A DNA stretch of 13,065 bases from Halobacteriales archaeon (GTDB lineage: Archaea; Thermoplasmatota; E2; JACPAO01; JAHFTW01): NCBI GenBank assembly GCA_020201445.1, contig JAIVGU010000051.1, positions 1-13,065 on the forward strand. The letters are read 5' to 3'. Below are positions 1 through 6,241 of this stretch, piece by piece. The position numbers and the translations under genes are program-made. How positions within the stretch are numbered: the stretch's first letter is position 1; each line of letters starts with the position of its first letter. A model generated the notes under the pieces. That model searched no databases. It saw only the letters and a list, made by a program, of their open reading frames with translations, and was not told the origin of the DNA.

Positions 1-258
1 GTCCTGGAATGTGAGGCTCCAAGTCCGGCCCCCGTCCGGCACGCCCGCGATGCTCACCACCGCGGCGGGGCCCGCGACGTGGGTGGATTGGCCTGTGTCG
101 AGGGTGAGGGTGGCGTTGCGCGCATCGGGCGGGAGGGGGATGGTGTAGGTGCCCGTCAACGTGAACGGGGGGGCGCGCACGGCCACGCCATCCGCCGAGG
201 CGGGCGGCACGAGCAGGACCAAGAGCAGCAGGCAGGGCAGAGCGTTCGCTAGGTTCAT
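1..258 (-). CDS. Secreted protein, 3'-truncated by the window edge
   Basis: The reading frame opens at ATG 258-256 and stays open to base 1, giving 86 residues with no stop. Residues 1-22 form a typical Sec signal peptide: a short polar start, then a Leu/Val-rich core (LLLLVLLV) and an A-S-A cleavage site before Asp23. The mature part is Thr/Pro-rich and beta-prone, with an N-glycosylation sequon (N-A-T, about residues 48-50), as expected for an extracellular beta-sandwich. An AAGGGA-type Shine-Dalgarno site lies five bases before the ATG. The gene follows the previous stop by 38 bases and is probably in the same operon as the other surface proteins. I do not recognise the family, and the missing C-terminus prevents a call on membrane anchoring. 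Confidence 0.75.
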   Translation of the reverse strand, partial: MNLANALPCLLLLVLLVPPASADGVAVRAPPFTLTGTYTIPLPPDARNATLTLDTGQSTHVAGPAAVVSIAGVPDGGRTWSLTFQD

Positions 259-263
259 GGGTA

Positions 264-269
264 TCCCTT
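264..269 (-). promoter_or_regulatory. Shine-Dalgarno site for the gene starting at 258
   Basis: On the minus strand an AAGGGA sequence is followed by five bases and then ATG. It supports the chosen start of the truncated secreted protein. Confidence 0.5.
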
Positions 270-296
270 CATTGCGTCAGGAGGAGAGGGGGAGCG

Positions 297-1601
297 TCAG
301 GGCTTGGGTGTCTTGCCCGCCTTGGCGGCCGATGCCGCCTTGGTGGCGGGCTTGGCGGGCGCCTTCTGCGGCGCGGGCGCCTTCGGCGTCGGCTTTGCTG
401 CGGGCGGGATCTTGGCAGGCGCGGGCTTCGCAGCGGGTGGCGGGACCTTCGGCGCCGGTGGGGGCGCCGTCTTGGGCATGGGCGACGGCATGGCGGGCTT
501 CGGCTTGCCGCCGGGCAGGCCGGAGGCGAAGCTGCCCCAGGCGCCGCCGTCGTCTTCGCCGGGGATGACGGGGGCCATCATCACCGAGAGGTTGCCCTTG
601 CTGATGGTGATGGGTAAGTCGTTGCCCACCTCGATCTCGACGGGCCCGCGGAAGGCGTGAGCGATCTTCTCGATGCGCTTGCGGTCAAACAGGCTGCCCC
701 CGATGGGCACATGGCGGGGGTTGCCGTGGACCGCCTTGAGGTAGGCGTCCAGGTCCGCGACGTAGCGTTCCCGCTTGAGGCCGCTCAAGAGACTGGTGGT
801 GACGGGAACTTCGGCGCGTTGCAGGCGGTCGCGCTCCGCATCCGGTAGGGGCTTGGCATCGCGGCGGAAGACGGCCATCATCTTGTCGAGGCTGTAGAGG
901 GCGCCGCCCTTGCCTAAGTCGTAGTTGAGCCCGGCAAGCGGTTTGGGGTCAATCCGCTTGGCAGCAGCCAGTTTGGCGTGCTTGCGGTCCCCGTAGAGGA
1001 GGTGCTTCAGGTCGCCTTCCGTCAGCTTCTCCAGGCGGGCGTTGCTGGGCGGCGCCTTCGTAGTGGTGGGCTTGCCCAGGATGCGCTCCGCCTCCGCCTT
1101 CATGGCATCCACGGAGGGCACCTCACGCGAAGGAGCGGCGGGCGAAGAGGAGGCGGCTGGGCGCTCCGGGCGGGGGCTCACCTTCTCGCGCAGACGCCGG
1201 CGCTGTTCGGCCTCGCGGCGGAACTTCAGAAACGGGGCGTTGCGGTCGGCGTCGATGGGCTTGGGTTGCCGGGCGCCTTCGGTGTCGATGCCCGCGACGT
1301 CGTAGCCACCGGGGCGGCGGGTCCAGTAGAACACGCGCTTGTCGCCGGGTTTGAGGACCACGGCGCCGGTGCGCCGCGCATCGGCGCTCATGGCGCGCTC
1401 GCCGCGCATGGCCTCGATGCGGCGCAGCTCACCACGCGGCACGTCGGGGAGCTTGGCGTAGCGCGTCTGCCACGCCTGCTTGGCGGCTTGGCTGCGGCCA
1501 GGGCTGATGCCCTTGGCGCGCAGGGCCATCATGGCGGCCTTCTCCTGCGCGGTCTGCTTCTTCTGGTTGCGGGGGCGCCTGGTGGCGCGGCGGGTCTTCA
1601 T
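297..1601 (-). CDS. Basic soluble protein with YDV/DT motif, possible clamp-like module and Lys/Pro/Ala tail
   Basis: A 434-residue protein. I chose ATG 1601 over the upstream in-frame start at 1646 because it overlaps the previous stop as ATGA. The N-terminus (1-50) is very basic, with an S-Q-A-A-K-Q-A-W segment (about 37-44) of a type I associate with phage proteins. Residues 86-109 carry G-D-K-R-V, a Trp, then P-G-G-Y-D-V and D-T-E-G, matching a motif in the protein at 2322-3719. A low-complexity Ser/Pro/Ala linker (about 142-160) follows. Residues 303-346 (F-D-R-K-R-I, then E-I-E-V-G-N-D-L-P, ending M-A-P-V-I) resemble the last strands of PCNA/beta-clamp folds; this is inference from pattern only. 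The last 65-70 residues are a Lys/Pro/Ala repeat like histone H1 tails, suggesting nucleic-acid or polyanion contact. The function is unknown. Confidence 0.8.
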   Translation of the reverse strand: MKTRRATRRPRNQKKQTAQEKAAMMALRAKGISPGRSQAAKQAWQTRYAKLPDVPRGELRRIEAMRGERAMSADARRTGAVVLKPGDKRVFYWTRRPGGYDVAGIDTEGARQPKPIDADRNAPFLKFRREAEQRRRLREKVSPRPERPAASSSPAAPSREVPSVDAMKAEAERILGKPTTTKAPPSNARLEKLTEGDLKHLLYGDRKHAKLAAAKRIDPKPLAGLNYDLGKGGALYSLDKMMAVFRRDAKPLPDAERDRLQRAEVPVTTSLLSGLKRERYVADLDAYLKAVHGNPRHVPIGGSLFDRKRIEKIAHAFRGPVEIEVGNDLPITISKGNLSVMMAPVIPGEDDGGAWGSFASGLPGGKPKPAMPSPMPKTAPPPAPKVPPPAAKPAPAKIPPAAKPTPKAPAPQKAPAKPATKAASAAKAGKTPKP

Positions 1602-2284
1602 GCATTTGCCTCCAAGGCGTTCAGGAAGGAACGGGACTGGTGCCACGCGGCCTCAATGCCCAAGAGGCATTGCTGCCGCTCGGATTCCTGCGCGGCATCG
1701 GGGATGGGTTCGCCGGCCTCCTGCGTGGCCTCCCCCTTGGCCTTCTCGACGGCCACCACAGCAGGGTAGCCCAGACGCAAGAGGGCTGCCAATTCGGCGT
1801 AGTATTCCATCAAGCCATCCTCCCACCCAAGGCGCAAGTCGTGGCTGCTCATCTCACGCATGGCCAGATCCCTGAGCTTGTCGGCCTCGCGCACCACGTT
1901 CGGATTTCCAGCCAGGGCGTCCACCATCTCGCGCACCCGCTCGCGGGGGAAGGAGCTGAGGAGAACCACGCTGGGGTCGCGGAGGTTCAGCATCAGGACG
2001 TGGACAATCTTGCCGCGCACCGAATCGTCCGTGTCCAGCGCCCGGACCTCGTGCGGGAACAGGAATTGCGCGCCTCCCTGCATCCAGGCGTGAACCAAGA
2101 CGTGGCGAGCGTCACGGCTGCTTTGCAGGCCGCGGGCCACTTGGCGCAGGCACTCGTTCGCCTCCGCCTCCGCGGTAGCGCCGGTGAAGCTGCCCAGGAC
2201 ATGGCGGCTAGTGGGGGTGGGTTCCACGATCCAGATGCGCTCGAAGGGCGCAGGCTCGCGGCGCTGGAGTTCGGTGTCGGTCAT
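1598..2284 (-). CDS. Soluble protein of unknown function, 228 aa
   Basis: The protein starts at ATG 2284, six bases after a GGAGG site, and ends by ATGA overlap with the next gene. There is no signal peptide or membrane segment. The N-terminal half alternates hydrophobic beta strands (I-W-I-V, H-V-L-V-H, V-H-V-L-M-L, S-V-V-L-L) with helices, an alpha/beta layout. From about residue 112 it is mostly charged helix (R-E-R-V-R-E-M-V-D-A-L), with an acidic Ala/Glu-rich stretch near 180-205. I do not recognise the family. Its place among the phage-like soluble proteins suggests it belongs to the same particle or assembly process, but no catalytic motif is visible. Confidence 0.75.
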   Translation of the reverse strand: MTDTELQRREPAPFERIWIVEPTPTSRHVLGSFTGATAEAEANECLRQVARGLQSSRDARHVLVHAWMQGGAQFLFPHEVRALDTDDSVRGKIVHVLMLNLRDPSVVLLSSFPRERVREMVDALAGNPNVVREADKLRDLAMREMSSHDLRLGWEDGLMEYYAELAALLRLGYPAVVAVEKAKGEATQEAGEPIPDAAQESERQQCLLGIEAAWHQSRSFLNALEANA

Positions 2285-2325
2285 GCGTGGCCTCCGTGAG
2301 TTAGCAGGATAGCGAACAAGCTCAT
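2281..2325 (-). CDS. Candidate 14-codon bridging mini-ORF
   Basis: The frame ATG 2325 to TGA 2281 encodes M-S-L-F-A-I-L-L-T-H-G-G-H-A. It overlaps the upstream gene's stop as ATGA and the downstream gene's start as ATGA, exactly filling a gap between two genes. It also contains the downstream gene's GGAGG site. Either the peptide is made, or the ORF lets ribosomes travel through the gap and couples translation. It is too short for coding statistics and could be chance. Confidence 0.25.
   Translation of the reverse strand: MSLFAILLTHGGHA
2291..2295 (-). promoter_or_regulatory. Shine-Dalgarno GGAGG before the gene at 2284
   Basis: GGAGG on the minus strand, six bases before ATG 2284. It fixes the start of the 228-residue protein, which does not directly overlap the preceding long gene. 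Confidence 0.6.
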
Positions 2326-3719
2326 GCCCGCCTCCGCTTCCGCATGGGTTTCAGGCGTCCTTCCTGATACTCCGATACTTCGTCGCCGCGCTTGCCGTCC
2401 AGGCTATCGACGAAAGTGGCCATGTCGCGCTTGGTTGTGCCGCGCTCGTTGTAGATGTGAACCACGTCGCGGCCCTGGCGCAGCACCCGGTCCACGTTCT
2501 CCGCCTTGCGGCCCTTCCACTTGCCGCCCTGGAACTCCAAGCGGTCAATGTGCGTCTTCTTGGCGTTCTGCTGCATCTTGCGGTTCATGGTCGTCAAGTC
2601 GCGCACGATGCGCGGCCGCCGCGTGCCCAGGGTAATCTTGTTGTCCACTGCGCCCGCTTCCGTTGGCGCGTCGGGAATGAAGCCGTAATACGCCTCGCCC
2701 TTGCGGAAGTTTTGCGACCCGGCGCGCAAGTCCGATTCAAGCATGGTGTGTTTCTCTTCCCTGGCTCGGTCCTTGCCGTAGTCCGTGATGTGCTGGGTTT
2801 CCGTGACGGTGCGCCCGGCCTCGTTCTCGCGGGCGACGTGGACCGCCTCGTGAATCATCGCAAGGCGGCGCTTGCGACCATCTGGCGACTGGATGCGCGC
2901 CTGGAAATCGTGGTCATAGATGCGGTCGTTCACCGCAATGTAGGGGATGCGGTAGGCTCCGCTCTTGACGGCGTGCGTGAAGCCGCCCACGCCCGCTTCG
3001 CGGGTGCGGCCCACCAGAACGGCGGGCACGTCGAAGGTGCGGGGCTTCCACTTGAAACTCGTCTCCAGGACCTTGACGTAATCCATGAGGAGCTTGCGGT
3101 CCTCGCGCTTGCCCATCACCAAGAAGTCTCCTTTCTCGAAGGCGCGGCGCTGCGTTGCAGCGTTCTTGAGGGCCAGCTTCAGCTCGCGCTCGTCGCGCAG
3201 AAGCCGCCGCCGCGTGGCTGCATCGACTTCGCTGTCCAGACGCTCTTGCAGACCCGCGAGTTCCTTGCCGAGTGCGTCCTGGCGGTCGCGGAGGGCCTTT
3301 AGGTTCTCCTCGCGCCGCTTCTTCCATGCGCTTGGCGTCTTGCCCTTGGGGCCTTTGAGCTTGAAGACCAGGAGGTTGCCCGCCAAGGGGTCCAGGCGGA
3401 AGCTGGCCTTGCTGTGGCGGTGCATGAAGGGGATGGTGCTGCCGGGGGTGTCCACGTCCTGCACGTCGTAGCGCCCAGGGTGCGCAATCCAGGTCGCCAC
3501 GCGGGGGTCGCCCGGCTCGATGGTCTTGGTGTGACTCATCATCAAGTCCAAGAGAATCGCTTGCGGACGGCGGTGGGCGTTGATGTATTGCAGTTGCGCC
3601 AAGCTGAGTCTGCTCGCCTTTGCCTGCTCCGGTTTCAACTCGCGCGCCTCACGCGGGGTTTCGCCCAGGCGGCGGCTACGCTGCACCTTCCTGAACGCCC
3701 GCTCGTGGGCATACGTCAC
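2322..3719 (-). CDS. Putative HEXXH zinc metalloprotease with coiled coil and YDV/DT motif
   Basis: A 465-residue protein. ATG 3719 overlaps the previous stop as ATGA. Residues 70-93 hold the motif G-D-P-R-V, Trp77, H-P-G-R-Y-D-V and D-T-P-G-S, shared with the protein at 297-1601. Residues 128-195 are a long Lys/Arg/Glu/Leu-rich coiled coil. M-I-H-E-A-V-H (H290, E291, H294) is a clean zinc-metalloprotease HEXXH. Glu328, in L-E-S-D-L-R, lies 33 residues later and could be the third zinc ligand, as in gluzincin-type ExxxD motifs. The C-terminus (380-465) is basic and ends K-R-R-R-A. There is no signal peptide, so it acts in the cytoplasm or inside a particle. A protease that matures structural proteins is one possibility, and a released effector another. 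Family assignment is not secure; the HEXXH itself is clear. Confidence 0.8.
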   Translation of the reverse strand: MTYAHERAFRKVQRSRRLGETPREARELKPEQAKASRLSLAQLQYINAHRRPQAILLDLMMSHTKTIEPGDPRVATWIAHPGRYDVQDVDTPGSTIPFMHRHSKASFRLDPLAGNLLVFKLKGPKGKTPSAWKKRREENLKALRDRQDALGKELAGLQERLDSEVDAATRRRLLRDERELKLALKNAATQRRAFEKGDFLVMGKREDRKLLMDYVKVLETSFKWKPRTFDVPAVLVGRTREAGVGGFTHAVKSGAYRIPYIAVNDRIYDHDFQARIQSPDGRKRRLAMIHEAVHVARENEAGRTVTETQHITDYGKDRAREEKHTMLESDLRAGSQNFRKGEAYYGFIPDAPTEAGAVDNKITLGTRRPRIVRDLTTMNRKMQQNAKKTHIDRLEFQGGKWKGRKAENVDRVLRQGRDVVHIYNERGTTKRDMATFVDSLDGKRGDEVSEYQEGRLKPMRKRRRA

Positions 3720-4342
3720 GCCTCACCACCCCCCGCGTCGGCAAACTTATCCTCTACAGGCCTCACCGCGTCATACTCGCTTGCCTTGAGCGCGGGCGTC
3801 ATGTCTTGCAGGATTTCCTCCACGTCCGCCAGAAACGCCTCAGGCTCGGCGTCGTCCTCAAAGTCCAGATCACGGGCGGTTTGGTCGGCCAGTCCCTTCA
3901 GGTCCGCATCCGTCACGTCCTGGTTGGTCTTGGCCACTTGGAGCCACGAGACGGGCTCGCTTTCCAGGCTCCAGCCCTGCGTTTCGATGCAGGACCAGTA
4001 TTCCTTGGCGTTCGCCTCCCAGCCATCAGCGTCGGCCTCGTCGCTTTGGTCGTAGAGGCTCCACGTCTGCCCGTTGTTGTCCTCGACGCGGAGAATCACG
4101 CCGCCGTAGCGCGGGGATTCTGTCCATGCCCGCCGGAAGCCGCTGGTGCGCGGCACCGTCGCCTTCCCGGTGTAGTCCTTGACCAACCCTGTCACGCGGT
4201 CGGCCAAGGGGTTCATGGTGAGGTTCAAGTCACGGCCGGGAGGCTTGATGGAGGCAAGCGGGACACGCCGCGGCTGCGGCTCGTTGCCCGAGCGGTGGGT
4301 GGCGAAGAAGCCCTCGCGCTGCGCGTCCGAGTCAAACGGCAT
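3716..4342 (-). CDS. Acidic protein with phage-type PF-S-AQR N-terminus
   Basis: A 208-residue protein. ATG 4342 follows AAGGAGG by six bases and overlaps the preceding gene by 11 bases. The N-terminus M-P-F-D-S-D-A-Q-R-E-G-F-F-A-T-H matches a pattern (PF-S-xAQRxxxxA-H) that I know from many uncharacterised phage and prophage proteins. From about residue 78 a strand-turn (V-I-L-R-V-E-D-N-N-G-Q-T-W-S-L-Y-D) is followed by acidic helices, and the C-terminal 80 residues are rich in Asp and Glu. A faintly similar D-x-x-G-x-x-W-x-x-x-D arrangement occurs in the preceding gene product, so the two may be diverged copies. There is no membrane segment. Its role in a virion or its assembly is inferred from the N-terminal motif alone. 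Confidence 0.78.
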   Translation of the reverse strand: MPFDSDAQREGFFATHRSGNEPQPRRVPLASIKPPGRDLNLTMNPLADRVTGLVKDYTGKATVPRTSGFRRAWTESPRYGGVILRVEDNNGQTWSLYDQSDEADADGWEANAKEYWSCIETQGWSLESEPVSWLQVAKTNQDVTDADLKGLADQTARDLDFEDDAEPEAFLADVEEILQDMTPALKASEYDAVRPVEDKFADAGGGEA

Positions 4343-4952
4343 GGCTGGCCTCCTTTACGGTGAAGTAGCGCGCACCGGGCTTCAGGCCAGTGACCACGCG
4401 GCCGTCGCTCAGGATGGAGTAAGCCTCCTGGCCTTCCAGGACGGCGCCTGCGGCGTCGTCAGCACTCACGTCTTGCTGAATCTCGTTCTCGAACGCGGTG
4501 AGATGGTCTTCGTTGAGCTTGCCGGTGGATGCCAACAGCCGCAAGGCGTCTTGTCGCGTCGGCACGACGCGCACGCCCTTCTTCTGGAGGGCCTGGATGA
4601 CGGCGGCCTTGAGCCGGGACTGCTGGGCCTCATAGTAGGCGTCCCGGTCGAAGGTGTCCCACTGCTTGCCGTCGAGGTCCACGAGTGCTGCGCTGCAGGA
4701 CTCGGGCGCCACGTCGTCCCAGGCGTCCATGCTGACCACGCCCAGGTCGCTGATTTCGTTGGGCAGGAACCCCTCCAGGTCGGTCGTGATCCACTCGACC
4801 ATGCGATGGAAAGCAATGTCCTCGATTTTCTTTGGCTTCTTGGCGCGGGGCAGCGGCGCCGTGCGGGGCTCGCGGTCGTCCGGCCAGAGGCCGCCGTTGA
4901 GTCTCCAGCCGCGCATTTTGGCGTCGTGGTGGCTTCCCTTGCGGGTCTTCAT
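4332..4952 (-). CDS. Soluble protein of unknown function, 206 aa
   Basis: I chose ATG 4952, which overlaps the previous stop as ATGA, and rejected longer in-frame starts that lie inside upstream genes. The first 43 residues are basic and Pro/Trp-containing, probably disordered. The core alternates helices and short strands. It includes V-D-L-D-G-K-Q-W-D-T-F-D-R-D (about 91-104), a long helix (about 106-122, Q-S-R-L-K-A-A-V-I-Q-A-L) and a C-terminal beta segment (S-I-L-S-D-G-R-V-V-T-G). No signal peptide or membrane helix is seen. I do not recognise the family. The central part may be a distant relative of the next gene's product, and gene order suggests they work together. Confidence 0.75.
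   Translation of the reverse strand: MKTRKGSHHDAKMRGWRLNGGLWPDDREPRTAPLPRAKKPKKIEDIAFHRMVEWITTDLEGFLPNEISDLGVVSMDAWDDVAPESCSAALVDLDGKQWDTFDRDAYYEAQQSRLKAAVIQALQKKGVRVVPTRQDALRLLASTGKLNEDHLTAFENEIQQDVSADDAAGAVLEGQEAYSILSDGRVVTGLKPGARYFTVKEASHAV
4349..4355 (-). promoter_or_regulatory. Strong internal Shine-Dalgarno AAGGAGG
   Basis: AAGGAGG on the minus strand inside the 3' end of the 206-residue protein gene, six bases before ATG 4342. It suggests independent re-initiation for the PF-S-AQR protein, which has an 11-base overlap instead of the usual ATGA. Confidence 0.6.
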
Positions 4953-5245
4953 CGCTTGCGCCTCCGCTTGCCGGCGTGGATGGCCACCAATCCGGCGAGG
5001 ACCAGGGCGGAGCTGGCGGCAAACCACACGAGGCCGTTGGTGGCCTCGTCGGGGAAGAACGCCTGGGTCCATTGGAAGCCCAATTTGTCGAGGGGCAGGT
5101 AGTAGAGCCCGGCGCCAAGCAGCACGGTTCCCACGGCGATGAGGGGGCCTTGGTGGCGGCGGGTCTTCTGGTAGTGGTAGAGCAGGGCGAAGGCCAGAGC
5201 GGCGCCGATGATGAGTTCCAGTCCGGTCAGCAGCAAGCCGTTCAT
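4949..5245 (-). CDS. Small membrane protein, three predicted helices, 98 aa
   Basis: ATG 5245 overlaps the previous stop as ATGA. Hydrophobic segments lie at about residues 5-24, 34-50 and 71-90. Basic clusters follow the first helix (K-T-R-R-H) and end the protein (K-R-R-R-K-R), which by the positive-inside rule puts the loop after helix 1 and the C-terminus in the cytoplasm. The segment between helices 2 and 3 (about 51-70, aromatic and acidic) would face outside. No family is recognised. It is one of four consecutive short genes, three of them polytopic, between the surface proteins and the soluble proteins. Confidence 0.75.
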   Translation of the reverse strand: MNGLLLTGLELIIGAALAFALLYHYQKTRRHQGPLIAVGTVLLGAGLYYLPLDKLGFQWTQAFFPDEATNGLVWFAASSALVLAGLVAIHAGKRRRKR

Positions 5246-5511
5246 GCCGCACCCCGGTAGCTCGACAAGAGTTCCATGATGGCGGTGAGGGCGCCGCGCT
5301 CGAAGGCGGTGGCCTCAGCGCCCCGTAAGGCGTGGCGTCGGCTGGCCTCGAAGGCGTGGCGCAATCCGTCGGCGTAATCGGCCCTCTCGAAGCCGGTGGC
5401 CAGGACGTAGGCAGCACCGGTGAGGAATCCCAGGCTCGCGGGGCCCGTGCCGCGCAGAAGGGACTCGTGGGTGCGTGCCAACTCGTGCAGGGCGCGCAGT
5501 TCGCGCTCCAT
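5242..5511 (-). CDS. Small helical protein, 89 aa
   Basis: ATG 5511 shares one base with the previous stop (TGATG). I rejected the longer in-frame ORF because its extra N-terminus (Gly/Arg/His-rich) is the antisense-like shadow of the membrane protein gene upstream. The protein is Ala/Arg/Glu-rich and predicted all-helical, with charged amphipathic helices at about 1-17 and 43-70. A weakly hydrophobic stretch (S-L-G-F-L-T-G-A-A-Y-V-L-A-T-G, 26-40) could be a re-entrant or buried helix. It may be a peripheral membrane or cytoplasmic partner of its polytopic neighbours. No family is recognised. Confidence 0.65.
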   Translation of the reverse strand: MERELRALHELARTHESLLRGTGPASLGFLTGAAYVLATGFERADYADGLRHAFEASRRHALRGAEATAFERGALTAIMELLSSYRGAA

Positions 5512-5858
5512 CAGGCCGCCTCCTTGCGGGTGATCTTGAAGATGGCCAAGCCGACGGCGAGCAGGACCACGACGAGCAGGACGGGGCCGAGGGTCTGCCA
5601 TGTCGCGGCGATGGCGATGGCCAAGACCGTGAAGGCTAGCAGCGTGACGGTGCCGAAGATGAGGCGGTCCCTGGGGTCCTGGGCCTCCTTCATCAAGTGC
5701 GCGTGACCGGCGGCCGTGACGCCGCTGATGACGGTGGCGAGCTTCGAGATGGCCAGGAGCGCGAGTCCGGCGACCTCGGGGATGATGCCCGAGATGATGC
5801 CCCACAGGGTCGCCAAGACGGCGGTAGAGCCGGCGGCGAGGGCGTGGCTGGCCTTCAT
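5511..5858 (-). CDS. Small polytopic membrane protein, 115 aa
   Basis: ATG 5858 overlaps the previous stop as ATGA. Four hydrophobic segments are visible at about residues 11-27, 29-47, 66-86 and 90-108. Between the second and third is a charged loop (K-E-A-Q-D-P-R-D-R), and the protein ends F-K-I-T-R-K-E-A-A. Gly/Ala/Ile patterns in the first pair could pack tightly or form a hairpin. Size and layout recall holin-like or small virion membrane proteins, but no specific similarity is claimed. It lies between another four-helix protein and the 89-residue helical protein, so a membrane complex is plausible. Confidence 0.75.
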   Translation of the reverse strand: MKASHALAAGSTAVLATLWGIISGIIPEVAGLALLAISKLATVISGVTAAGHAHLMKEAQDPRDRLIFGTVTLLAFTVLAIAIAATWQTLGPVLLVVVLLAVGLAIFKITRKEAA

Positions 5859-6241
5859 GGGGTGGCCCTCCCAATCAAGGCGAGGAGGTCCAGGATGCCG
5901 TTGACGATGCCCACGAAGGCGTTCAAGAGGCCGGCGAGGGGAACCAAGGGCTCCGGTAGGCCCACGGTGATTCCGACGATGGGGAGTCCGATGAGGGCGA
6001 AGATGACGCCGAAGATGATGGTCATGGGGCGAGCGTGGCGGGCGCCGATGCCGATGAGCGCAAGGGCGCCGAGGATGACGCCGGTGCCCGTGATTGCGGC
6101 AAGCACGGCGCGCGCCTGGTCGGCGGCGTGCAATTCGGGGATGCGTGCCCCTGCCGCGAGGAACAAGCCGCCCAGCAGGACGACGAGGAGGAGGACGCCG
6201 GCGGCCAGCTCGGCTTGATTGGCGGTGACGTGCAGCCTCAC
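5855..6241 (-). CDS. Small four-helix membrane protein, 128 aa, GTG start
   Basis: The start is GTG 6241-6239, overlapping the previous stop as GTGA. The longer in-frame ORF from 6376 was rejected because its N-terminus lies inside the upstream gene and is Arg/His-rich shadow. Hydrophobic segments are at about residues 12-32, 45-67, 73-94 and 99-124. The only notable soluble part is a short loop (R-I-P-E-L-H-A-A-D-Q-A-R, 33-44), and H-A-R-P near 69-72 is the likely cytoplasmic turn. The helices are Gly/Leu/Ile-rich. I do not recognise the family. It is the first of four short genes after the surface-protein block. Confidence 0.75.
   Translation of the reverse strand: MRLHVTANQAELAAGVLLLVVLLGGLFLAAGARIPELHAADQARAVLAAITGTGVILGALALIGIGARHARPMTIIFGVIFALIGLPIVGITVGLPEPLVPLAGLLNAFVGIVNGILDLLALIGRATP

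Noticed and set aside
978..1769. Long plus-strand ORF (263 codons) opposite the 434-residue protein
   Set aside because: Its product is Gly/Ala/Leu/Arg-rich without domain pattern, and it is antisense to a well-supported gene with coupled start. Long antisense ORFs are expected at this G+C.
2457..3302. Plus-strand ORF of 281 codons opposite the HEXXH gene
   Set aside because: Antisense shadow: the minus strand has a motif-bearing protein with ATGA coupling; the plus product has no recognisable signal, domain or ribosome site.
4179..5102. Plus-strand ORF of 307 codons
   Set aside because: It crosses three minus-strand genes with coupled junctions, and its composition is that of a high-GC antisense frame.
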